DNA from: Micrococcaceae bacterium UBA6021
GTDB taxonomy: Bacteria; Actinomycetota; Actinomycetes; Actinomycetales; Micrococcaceae
Length of the DNA stretch: 7,704 bases
NCBI GenBank assembly: GCA_002427975.1
Contig: DIZT01000090.1
Span: forward strand, 8,135 to 15,838
Reading direction: 5' to 3'
In this document: in pieces, positions 1 to 6,140 of the stretch
Layout: each line of letters opens with the position of its first letter
Numbering within the stretch: position 1 is the first letter of the stretch
The notes under the pieces: generated by a model
Told to the model about the DNA's origin: nothing
What the model saw: only the letters and a program-made list of their open reading frames with translations
Database searches by the model: none
Program-made: the position numbers and the translations under genes

Positions 1-1
1 G

Positions 2-229
2 GGCGGCGCCGCCACGCTCGTGTTCGTCGCTGCGGAGGGCTCCACGGACCCGTGGTTCGTCAGGGTGGACGGCTACCCGGGAGTCGGCCAGTCCCTGGCG
101 TGGGATGCGCCCGTGATTGCTCAGCCCGGAATGCCGGTGCGCCGCAGCATCACCATATTCGTCGCGGACGGAATTTTGGGCACGGAAGACATAAAGACCT
201 TGATCAACACACAGGGGGACCAGTCATGA
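2..229 (+). CDS. C-terminal end of a DUF6807 (PmoA-like) family protein, 5' end outside window
   Basis: The frame is open from base 2 to the TGA at 227-229, so only the last 75 residues are present and the true start lies upstream. The visible piece reads as a beta-rich C-terminus with a PWFVRVDGYPG stretch, then SLAWDAPVI, then a final VRRSITIFVADGIL strand. This is the pattern I associate with the end of the DUF6807 family, often labelled 'methane oxygenase PmoA' although it is not a monooxygenase subunit. In actinobacteria such genes tend to sit in carbohydrate-use clusters beside Gfo/Idh/MocA oxidoreductases; the biochemical role is unknown. The stop overlaps the next gene's start (ATGA at 226-229), so the two are probably co-transcribed and coupled. 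The family call comes from recognition of a short fragment and is moderately certain. A GTG at base 20 is internal, not the real start. Confidence 0.72.
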   Translation, partial: GGAATLVFVAAEGSTDPWFVRVDGYPGVGQSLAWDAPVIAQPGMPVRRSITIFVADGILGTEDIKTLINTQGDQS

Positions 230-1398
230 GCCAGACAACCACCACCGCGGCCTCGCCGCTCCCGGCGCTGCTGGGAGCAACCATGAGCGGACGGACAGCA
301 CCGGCGTCGGCAGCCGACCGCGCTATCAAGCGGCGCCGCGTCCTGGACATCCTCGACGCCAGGGAGCAGGATTCACTGCTCCTGACCACCCACACAGCCC
401 TGACCTGGTACTTGGACGGCAGCCGCGTCCACATCAGCCTGGCGGGCGACCCCATCGCCGCCGTGCTGGTGGACCGCGACGGCGACCACCTGGTGACCTT
501 CAACAACGAGGCCGGCCGCATCGCAGCCGAGGAGCTCCCACCCGGCGTCACCCTTCATTCCATCCCGTGGTACAGAAACCTGCGCGAGGCCGCTGCCGCC
601 GTCGGACGTTCCACCAGAACTGCGGGATCGGCTGGCACCCCACTGGGCTGCACTCCGCTCGCGGAGGCTGCAGTGGCCACCGAGCTCAGGGCGGCGCGGC
701 AACAGCTGCTCCCTGCCGAGAGCGCACGCTACGCCCATCTCAGCGCGGAACTGGCAGGCATCATGACCGACGTGCTCTCCGCGGCGGGCCCAGATACCAC
801 CGAGTTCGAGCTCGCATCCGCCTTGGCCGGCCGCGTGGTTGCCGCGGGCGCTGAGCCCCTGGTACTCCTGTGCAATGGCAGCTCGCGCAGCGGATTCCGC
901 CACCCGCTTGCCACGCATGCGCCCCTCGGCCGCCGCGCCATGGCTGTGGTGTGTGCCCGCCGGGACGGCCTGATCGCCAACATCACCCGGTGGGTAAGGT
1001 TCGACGCCGGCACTTCCGAAGAGCTCGACGCCGAGGCCCGGATCGCTGCCGTTGAGGCGGACATCTTCACGGCAACGGTTCCGGGAGCCCGGCTGGACAG
1101 CATCTTCGGAGAGATCAAGGCGGCCTACGTCCGGCACGGCTTCGGCGGGGAGCAGTGGGAGCAGCATCACCAGGGCGGTCCCGCGGGCTATGCCGGCCGT
1201 GACCCCCGAGTCACTGCCGACGCCACCGATACCGTGGTACTCAGCCAGCCGTTCACATGGAACCCATCGGGTCCGGGAGTGAAGATCGAGGACACGGTTC
1301 AGATCACCGAGTCCGGGCTCACAGTCCTCACGGTGGACGAGCGCTGGCCCACCACCAGTGTCAACGGCCTGCGGCGGCCGGTCACCCTCCAGGTCTAG
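226..1398 (+). CDS. M24-family (creatinase/prolidase-fold) protein with degenerate metal site
   Basis: This 390-residue protein starts at the ATG at 226, which overlaps the upstream stop (ATGA) and has a GGGGGA Shine-Dalgarno sequence six bases before it. An earlier in-frame start near 52 would lie entirely inside the upstream gene, so I reject it. Residues about 30-160 look like the N-terminal creatinase-type domain (TALTWYLDGSR near 57-67). Residues about 165-390 look like the pita-bread M24 domain, with ANITRWVRF (251-259), HHQGGPAGY (314-322), PFTWNPSGPG (342-351) and KIEDTVQITESG (353-364). Aligned to prolidase, the two Asp metal ligands fall on V241 and N252, the first Glu falls on N346, while a His (314/315) and the last Glu (E355) remain. 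Family members are usually Xaa-Pro peptidases or C-N hydrolases. This one may have altered metal use or be a non-peptidase. The fold call is firm; the activity is unknown. Confidence 0.85.
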   Translation: MSQTTTTAASPLPALLGATMSGRTAPASAADRAIKRRRVLDILDAREQDSLLLTTHTALTWYLDGSRVHISLAGDPIAAVLVDRDGDHLVTFNNEAGRIAAEELPPGVTLHSIPWYRNLREAAAAVGRSTRTAGSAGTPLGCTPLAEAAVATELRAARQQLLPAESARYAHLSAELAGIMTDVLSAAGPDTTEFELASALAGRVVAAGAEPLVLLCNGSSRSGFRHPLATHAPLGRRAMAVVCARRDGLIANITRWVRFDAGTSEELDAEARIAAVEADIFTATVPGARLDSIFGEIKAAYVRHGFGGEQWEQHHQGGPAGYAGRDPRVTADATDTVVLSQPFTWNPSGPGVKIEDTVQITESGLTVLTVDERWPTTSVNGLRRPVTLQV

Positions 1399-1401
1399 GG
1401 A

Positions 1402-1487
1402 AAACGCTCCGTCAGTTCCGGCGCCAAATCACCAAACGCTCAGTCAGGCCCTGACCCAAAACGAGAAACGCTCCTTCAGTTGTTGCC
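1402..1487. repeat. Three degenerate 32-bp-spaced repeats sharing AAACGCTC
   Basis: Three copies of AAACGCTC begin at 1402, 1434 and 1466, each exactly 32 bases after the last. The first two 32-base units agree at about 22 of 32 positions, including GTCAG at the same offset and an AAA near the end. The third agrees mainly over its first 16 bases (AAACGCTCCTTCAGTT) and forms the left arm of the large hairpin. The right arm supplies a fourth, inverted copy (GGAGCGTTT, 1509-1517). The copies look like decayed tandem duplications of one palindromic-repeat unit. No spacer/repeat structure typical of CRISPR is present. Confidence 0.6.
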
Positions 1488-1518
1488 GAACTGCTGGCAA
1501 CAACTGAAGGAGCGTTTC
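1465..1518. terminator. Perfect 23-bp inverted repeat between convergent genes; likely bidirectional terminator
   Basis: Bases 1465-1487 are exactly complementary to 1496-1518, leaving an eight-base loop GAACTGCT (1488-1495). The hairpin lies between two convergent genes, 67 bases after the M24 stop and 64 bases beyond the aldehyde dehydrogenase stop, which is where a shared terminator is expected. On the minus strand the stem is followed by TCGTTTTG, a weak T-run. On the plus strand only GATTAAAG follows, so intrinsic termination is better supported for the minus-strand operon. The length and perfection of the stem exceed a usual terminator and also suit a dispersed palindromic element. Confidence 0.75.
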
Positions 1519-1520
1519 GA

Positions 1521-1584
1521 TTAAAGCCACATCATCTGCGAGAAGGTTCTGACTAAGGCGACATCATCTGGGAGAGCGTTGTTA
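1521..1584. repeat. Two imperfect tandem 32-bp units containing ACATCATCTG
   Basis: The bases from 1521 and from 1553 form two adjacent 32-base units that agree at about 24 of 32 positions. The ten-base core ACATCATCTG is identical (1529-1538 and 1561-1570), followed in each by a GAGA...GTT segment. The second unit ends on the stop codon of the aldehyde dehydrogenase gene. The sequence differs from the AAACGCTC repeats to its left but has the same period, which suggests a shared duplication history or a spacing constraint. Function is unknown. Confidence 0.55.
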
Positions 1585-3033
1585 GCGGAGGCGGAGCTCA
1601 CCGTCCACGCGGCGCGGGATGCCCAGCGGGTTGCTTTCGCGCAGGGCCGGATGCAGGACCGATTCCGGCGCATCCTGGTAGGCGACGGGGCGCTGGAACC
1701 GGCGGACCGCCGTCGCGCCCACAGAAGAGAACAACGAGGTGGTGGCCGGGTAGGGGCCGCCGTGCTGCTGCGCCCAGTTCACGGCGACGCCGGTGGGCCA
1801 GCCGTCGAAAAGGACCCGGCCGGCCAGGCCGGACAGCTGCTCCACGAGTTCCGCGATGTCCTCGCCAGGCTGGGCGTGCACGGTGGCTGTGAGGCTGCCC
1901 GGAACCTTGGCCAGGACTGCGGACAGTTCCTCGTGGTCCGAGTATTCAATCAGCAGGGTGGTGGGCCCGAAGCACTCCTCCAGCAGCTCGTCCGGGCGAG
2001 CCAGGACGTTAGCGGCGGAGGTGGAGAACACCACGGGTGCGGCGCCGTCGCGGGTGGCATCCTGGTCCGCGGAGCCGCTGACAATGGTCACGTCGGGCAG
2101 CGAAGCCACGCTGCGCAGGCCATCCGGGTAGGCGTCGGAGATCCGGGTGGTGAGCATGGGCGCCGTCGGCTTGTCCTTGCTGGCCTCAGCCAGTTCGGCG
2201 GCGAATCCGGTACCCGCAGGGATGAACACCAGGCCGGGCTTGGTACAGAACTGGCCGGCACCCATGGTGAAGGAGCCCGCCAGGCCGGCCGCGAGTTGGC
2301 CGGAACGTTCGGTCAAGGCGGCGGCGGTGATGACCACGGGGTTCAGGCTGCCAAGCTCGCCGTAGAACGGGATGGGGTCGGGCCGGGAGACGGCGAGGTC
2401 GAACAGTGCGCGGCCGCCCGGGATGGACCCGGTGAACCCCACAGCCTTGATGGCCGGATCCTGCACCAGCGCGGCGCCCACCTCGCGTCCGTTCACCACG
2501 GCGAACAGTCCTTCCGGGGCTCCGGCTGACCGCAGTGCTTCCGTGACGACCGAGGCCGTCCGTTCGGACAATTTCAGGTGTCCAGAGTGGGCCTTGACGA
2601 TCACGGAGGAGCCGACGGCCAGTGCGGAGGCGGTGTCTCCCCCGGCCACGGAAAACGCGAACGGGAAGTTGGACGCGCAGAAGACAGCAACCGGGCCGAT
2701 GGGACGCAGGATGCGGCGCAGGTCCGGCTTGGGCGGGGTGGCGGATGCGTCCGCGTGGTCGATGACTGCCTCGAGGTAGGAGCCTTCGGTGATTACGCGG
2801 GCGAAAAGCCGGAGCTGGCCGGACGTGCGGGCCACCTCTCCGGTCAGGCGGACGGAGCCGAGGCTGGTTTCCGAATCGGCGATCTCCACCAATTCGGCCA
2901 CGTTGGCGTCCAAGGCGTCCGCGACGGCCCTAAGCCAGCCGGCGCGGTCGGCGTCCGATGCGGCGGCCGAGATGGCGGCGGCCTGCGTTGCAGCGGCCGT
3001 GAGCTCTGAAAGTGAAAGGGTTGCAGTAGTCAC
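1582..3033 (-). CDS. 2-oxoglutarate semialdehyde (2,5-dioxovalerate) dehydrogenase, NADP+-type aldehyde dehydrogenase
   Basis: This 483-residue aldehyde dehydrogenase superfamily protein probably oxidises 2,5-dioxopentanoate to 2-oxoglutarate in the cytosol, the final step of non-phosphorylative sugar-acid breakdown. Visible active-site elements are SNFPFAF with the oxyanion Asn N122, cofactor-binding VKAHSGH with K147, FTGSIPGGRAL (200-210), the general-base Glu in FYGELGS (E226), the nucleophile in GAGQFCTKPG (C263) and EECFGP (352-357). The VKAH and FCTKPG forms are typical of the KGSADH branch rather than betaine or succinate-semialdehyde dehydrogenases. The start is GTG (3033-3031), preceded by AGGA seven bases upstream. 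The gene is last in the minus-strand operon, 67 bases after the enolase-superfamily gene, and ends near the large hairpin. The neighbouring KdgD-type gene would make exactly this substrate. The substrate is inferred from family and context. Confidence 0.9.
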   Translation of the reverse strand: MTTATLSLSELTAAATQAAAISAAASDADRAGWLRAVADALDANVAELVEIADSETSLGSVRLTGEVARTSGQLRLFARVITEGSYLEAVIDHADASATPPKPDLRRILRPIGPVAVFCASNFPFAFSVAGGDTASALAVGSSVIVKAHSGHLKLSERTASVVTEALRSAGAPEGLFAVVNGREVGAALVQDPAIKAVGFTGSIPGGRALFDLAVSRPDPIPFYGELGSLNPVVITAAALTERSGQLAAGLAGSFTMGAGQFCTKPGLVFIPAGTGFAAELAEASKDKPTAPMLTTRISDAYPDGLRSVASLPDVTIVSGSADQDATRDGAAPVVFSTSAANVLARPDELLEECFGPTTLLIEYSDHEELSAVLAKVPGSLTATVHAQPGEDIAELVEQLSGLAGRVLFDGWPTGVAVNWAQQHGGPYPATTSLFSSVGATAVRRFQRPVAYQDAPESVLHPALRESNPLGIPRRVDGELRLR

Positions 3034-3100
3034 TCGGGGATCCTGTTCGTCGTGTCTGCGGTCAGAAAAATTTGCATGCGTCGGTTGGCGTTGCGTTGCG

Positions 3101-4210
3101 TCAGGCCCCGGGCGATTCCTTGAAGCGGAAGCCCAGTCCCGGCTGGTCCGTGAGGGTCAGGCGGCCATCGCTGAAGCGGACCGGTGAGGGCCCGGCCAGG
3201 ATGCCCAGCTGTTCGAAGGACGCGTCCTCCACGTCCTCCACCAGTGTGGGCTCGGCCAGAGTGAGTGCCAGCTGCCCGGACAGCTCCGGCAGCAGGTGGG
3301 GCATCACACGGATGCTGTTGGTCCGGGCCAGCTCCACGATCCGCCGGAACGGCGTGATGCCGCCAACCCGGATAATGTTCGGCTGGATGATGTCCACCGC
3401 CTCCGCCTCAATAAAATCGCGGAACCGGTAGATGGTATGCAGGTTTTCACCCAGGGCGATGGGTACGGGTGAATGCTTCCGCAGCCTGCGGTATGCCCAC
3501 AGGTCGTCCGCGCGGATGGGCTCCTCCAGACATTCCAGGCCGTATTCCGCGAGTACGTCCAAGGCCTTGAAAGTGGCAGGCAGGTCCCACCGCTGGTTGG
3601 CGTCGATCATGAGCTTGCGGTCCGGGCCGAGGACGGACCGGACGGCCGCCACGCGCTCGGCGTCCTCGCGGATGTCCGGTTTGCCCACCTTGATCTTGAC
3701 CGCCCGGTGACCCGCTGCAACCCAGCGTTCGGTCTGCGCCACCAGCTCCTCCAGCGTGTAATGCAGGTTCACCCCGGAGCCATACACCTCCGCGGACTCC
3801 TGCCGCTGCCCCAGCAGCCCGGTGACCGACGTCTGCGCGCGGCGTGCCTGCAGGTCCCAGAGTGCCAGGTCCACGCCGGCCATGGCGATGGTGGTCAGTC
3901 CCCCGCCGCCGGCCTCATGCAGCCGCTTCCATAGCGCATCCCATACCGTTTCAGGGTTGGCGGGAAGGCCGGTAATGAAGGGCGCGATGTCGTGGTCGAG
4001 GAGTGCCCTGACGGCCTGCGGGCCGATGGTGGGTGTCCACGAAAAACCGTGGCCCGCGCCGCCATCGTCCGTTTGGATCTCGGTAACGATCACGTGGTTC
4101 TCCGGTGCCTCCACTCCCCAACTGCGTAGCAGCGGGACCGTCAGGAGCCGCGTCGTCAGACCCGCAATGAGCGGTGCGGCCCTGACGGATTCGACGGCCG
4201 GCGCGCTCAT
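3101..4210 (-). CDS. Enolase superfamily protein, mandelate racemase subgroup; probable sugar-acid dehydratase or cycloisomerase
   Basis: This 369-residue protein has an N-terminal capping domain (about 13-135) and a (beta/alpha)7-beta barrel. It shows KxK (K172, K174), metal ligands D203 (DANQRWD), E229 (LEEPI) and E255 (GENL), a catalytic H305 (MPHLLPELSG) and E325. The spacing between these residues equals that of mandelate racemase K164/K166, D195, E221, E247, H297 and E317, so it belongs to that subgroup. The position matching the dyad Asp (D270) is N278, in QPNIIRVGG. Members dehydrate or cycloisomerise sugar acids through a Mg2+-stabilised enolate. Here it probably feeds the adjacent KdgD-type enzyme, as a galactarate/glucarate- or pentonate-type dehydratase or an aldarolactone cycloisomerase. 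The ATG shares one base with the kdgD stop (TGATG) and has only a weak Shine-Dalgarno sequence, which points to translational coupling. Specificity cannot be assigned. Confidence 0.88.
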   Translation of the reverse strand: MSAPAVESVRAAPLIAGLTTRLLTVPLLRSWGVEAPENHVIVTEIQTDDGGAGHGFSWTPTIGPQAVRALLDHDIAPFITGLPANPETVWDALWKRLHEAGGGGLTTIAMAGVDLALWDLQARRAQTSVTGLLGQRQESAEVYGSGVNLHYTLEELVAQTERWVAAGHRAVKIKVGKPDIREDAERVAAVRSVLGPDRKLMIDANQRWDLPATFKALDVLAEYGLECLEEPIRADDLWAYRRLRKHSPVPIALGENLHTIYRFRDFIEAEAVDIIQPNIIRVGGITPFRRIVELARTNSIRVMPHLLPELSGQLALTLAEPTLVEDVEDASFEQLGILAGPSPVRFSDGRLTLTDQPGLGFRFKESPGA

Positions 4211-5115
4211 CAGCGGCCGGCCAGCTCGTAGCCCTTGGCCAGGATGGACTTCAGCTGGACCAACTGGTCCTCGGTGGGGTCCACCAGCGGCGGCCGGACG
4301 CCGCCAACAGCCATCCCGCCGAGCCGCAGGCCTGCCTTAATCAACGAGACGCCAAAGCCGGGTGTCTGGTCACGGAGCCGCACAAGCGGAGCGTAGAAAC
4401 CTTCCAGCAGGGCATTGCGGCGGTCCTCGTCGCCGGACACGTAGGCGTCGTAGTACGCCTTGGCGATCTCCGGTGCCATGGCGAACGCCGCCGAGGAGTA
4501 GAGCGGGATGCCCAGGCCGCGGTAGGCGCCCTGGGTCAGTTCGGCCGTCAGGAGCCCGTTGAAGAAGGCGAAGTCCTCGCGGCCCGTGGCGCGGACAGCA
4601 GACACAATCTCCTGGGCCAGGCCCACATCGCCCAGCCCGTCCTTGAAGCCGACCACCTTGGGGTTGGCGGCGAGGCGGACCATCGAGGCGGCGGTGAACT
4701 TGGCGTTGCCGCGGTGGTAGACGATCACCGGGAGGCTGCTGGCGTCGGCCACCGCCTCGATGTACGCCACCAGGCCGTCGGTGGGTCCGGTGACCAGGTA
4801 CGGCGGCAGGACAAGGAGGGCGTCGGCGCCGGCCTCCTCAGCGATCCGGGCGCACGCAAGGGCGTGGCCCAGCGGGCCGCCGGCTCCGGCAACCACCGGT
4901 ACCTTGCCGGCCACAACCTCGGCGGCGGCGGTCACCACGGTGCGCACCTCGTCGATGCTCAGCGCGTGAAACTCGCCGGTGCCGCAGGCAGGAAACACTC
5001 CGCCGGGTCCGAACGGAAGCCGTGAGCCAATGTGCTCTTTGAGGAGCTCCACATCAACGCCGCCTTCGGGCGTGAACGGGGTGACGGGGAAAAACAAAAC
5101 GCCGTCGAATTTCAT
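4210..5115 (-). CDS. kdgD: 5-dehydro-4-deoxyglucarate dehydratase-type protein (DapA/NAL superfamily)
   Basis: This 301-residue class I aldolase-fold protein probably performs the decarboxylating dehydration of 5-dehydro-4-deoxy-D-glucarate to 2,5-dioxopentanoate, CO2 and water. Visible features are FFPVTPF at the first strand, FPACGTGEFHALS (41-53, with the GTGEF form characteristic of KdgD), the catalytic Tyr in VIVYHRGN (Y133), the Schiff-base Lys in VVGFKDG (K158) and GGVRPPL near 271-277. Length matches the family. ATG at 5115-5113 overlaps the upstream SDR stop by four bases (ATGA) and is preceded by AAGGAG five bases away. The downstream enolase-superfamily and semialdehyde dehydrogenase genes supply the steps before and after this reaction. 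A related 2-keto-3-deoxypentonate dehydratase, which yields the same product, is the main alternative. Confidence 0.86.
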   Translation of the reverse strand: MKFDGVLFFPVTPFTPEGGVDVELLKEHIGSRLPFGPGGVFPACGTGEFHALSIDEVRTVVTAAAEVVAGKVPVVAGAGGPLGHALACARIAEEAGADALLVLPPYLVTGPTDGLVAYIEAVADASSLPVIVYHRGNAKFTAASMVRLAANPKVVGFKDGLGDVGLAQEIVSAVRATGREDFAFFNGLLTAELTQGAYRGLGIPLYSSAAFAMAPEIAKAYYDAYVSGDEDRRNALLEGFYAPLVRLRDQTPGFGVSLIKAGLRLGGMAVGGVRPPLVDPTEDQLVQLKSILAKGYELAGR

Positions 5116-6080
5116 GGTGTCTCCTTGTCTCCGGCTCCAGCTGTGACCAGCAAGGCGGACGTCTCGTCGTTGAGGTTGGTTGCTGTGTTCAGTTCGGTCC
5201 GCCAGCTGCGCTTGGGTTCCCAGCCCAGCAGTTCTTTGGCCTTGGCGATGGAGAAGGCGGGACTGGTCCCGGTCAGGCCGGCGGCCAGGGCTTCACTTCC
5301 CGGCAGGAAGCGTGGCATCAGCTCAGCCAGCGGTGCCGTGGCCAGGGCGTCCGCGGCCCCCACAAAGAAAGTTTCGCCGTTGGGGATGGAGTCCATCTTC
5401 TCCAGGAGCACGTCCAGGAAGTCCGCAACGTCGCGGGCATCCACGTAGTTGAACAGCGCCGGCGCGGACAGTGCAGGGTCGGCCAGGCGTTCGGCGAGGG
5501 TATGGCCCTGCTGCGTGGGCGCGCCGTCCCATTCCTCCGGCGAGATGACGTAGCACGGCCGGAATGCGGCGTACCGGATCTTCTCGCCCTGCGCCGCGGC
5601 GCACATCTGCGCTGTCTGTTCGGCGATCAGCTTGGACAACGCATAGGCGTTCCAGGGCTTGGGCGTGGTGCGCTCATCCAGCGGGAAGCTGTCCGGCAAC
5701 CAGCCCGCCGGCGACCCGTAGCCCAGCACCGTGGGGCTGCTGGCCGTGACAATCTTGCCGATCCCCAGTTCGGTGGCCGCGCTGATGACGGCGTAGGCAA
5801 GGCGCGTATTGGTGGCGAAGATGACGTCTTCCGGCGCGCTGAACGGAACGGCGATCGCGGCGAGGTGGATGACGGCGTCGGGCCTGGTTTCCCGGAGGAG
5901 ACGTAAAGCCTCGCCCGGGACCAGCAGGTCGCCGGTCTCCTGCACGACGCCGGCCGGCAGCTGATCCGCCGGGATGGCGTCACGATCCACCGAAATGACG
6001 TCGTGGCCCGCTCCGGCGAGCCCGGCCACAACGCTGCGGCCCAGACGGCCGGAGCCGCCGGTGACAAAGATCCTGCTCAT
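5112..6080 (-). CDS. Extended SDR, NAD-dependent epimerase/dehydratase family; candidate sugar or uronate dehydrogenase
   Basis: This 322-residue Rossmann protein has TGGSGRLG (7-14), an acidic residue ending the second strand (D32, favouring NAD), DAVIHLAAIA (68-77), the catalytic Ser region TASSPT (112-117) and the YxxxK pair Y146/K150 in NAYALSK. Substrate-domain features include FRPCYVISPEEW (173-184) and NYVDARDVADFL (211-222). I chose the ATG at 6080 because AAAGGAA lies seven bases upstream and MSRIFVTGG puts the nucleotide fold at the N-terminus. An upstream GTG at 6125 would add 15 residues without a good site. It could oxidise a uronate or aldose to a lactone, or epimerise a sugar intermediate, upstream of the dehydratases. 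It is not a close look-alike of classical uronate dehydrogenase. The last 20 or so residues are a variable tail whose end overlaps kdgD. Confidence 0.85.
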   Translation of the reverse strand: MSRIFVTGGSGRLGRSVVAGLAGAGHDVISVDRDAIPADQLPAGVVQETGDLLVPGEALRLLRETRPDAVIHLAAIAVPFSAPEDVIFATNTRLAYAVISAATELGIGKIVTASSPTVLGYGSPAGWLPDSFPLDERTTPKPWNAYALSKLIAEQTAQMCAAAQGEKIRYAAFRPCYVISPEEWDGAPTQQGHTLAERLADPALSAPALFNYVDARDVADFLDVLLEKMDSIPNGETFFVGAADALATAPLAELMPRFLPGSEALAAGLTGTSPAFSIAKAKELLGWEPKRSWRTELNTATNLNDETSALLVTAGAGDKETP

Positions 6081-6108
6081 GTTTGGGTTCCTTTGAGGTT
6101 CAGAGGGC

Positions 6109-6126
6109 CGTGGCTCCAGTGCCACG
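6109..6126. other. Short intercistronic hairpin between the Gfo/Idh/MocA and SDR genes
   Basis: CGTGGC (6109-6114) and GCCACG (6121-6126) form a six-base-pair stem with a six-base loop. It lies inside the 60-base gap between the two minus-strand genes and ends 28 bases before the SDR start. No T-run follows it on the minus strand, so it is not an intrinsic terminator. It could stabilise mRNA ends or tune expression between the first gene and the rest of the operon, or be a chance stem in GC-rich DNA. Confidence 0.35.
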
Positions 6127-6140
6127 ACCAGGGGTGCGGG

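Noticed and set aside
52..225. Upstream extension of the M24 frame to base 52
   Set aside because: It would lie wholly inside the DUF6807 coding region in another frame. The ATG at 226 has a good ribosome site and forms the usual ATGA overlap.
1443..1455. Short palindrome GTCAGGCCCTGAC as an operator
   Set aside because: It is small, sits at the 3' end of convergent genes rather than near a promoter, and overlaps the degenerate repeats.
1402..1584. Possible CRISPR array because of 32-base periodicity
   Set aside because: The repeats are degenerate and contiguous with no constant-repeat/variable-spacer pattern, and there are only two or three units of each type and no cas genes.
1579..2529. 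A 316-residue plus-strand open frame opposite the aldehyde dehydrogenase
   Set aside because: The opposite strand encodes a full-length aldehyde dehydrogenase with catalytic residues; the plus frame is Gly/Arg-rich and resembles no family.
3034..3100. A separate promoter or terminator in the 67-base gap before the aldehyde dehydrogenase
   Set aside because: Apart from the ribosome site and a short T-run there is no convincing -10/-35 pair and no stable stem; simple operon spacing explains it.
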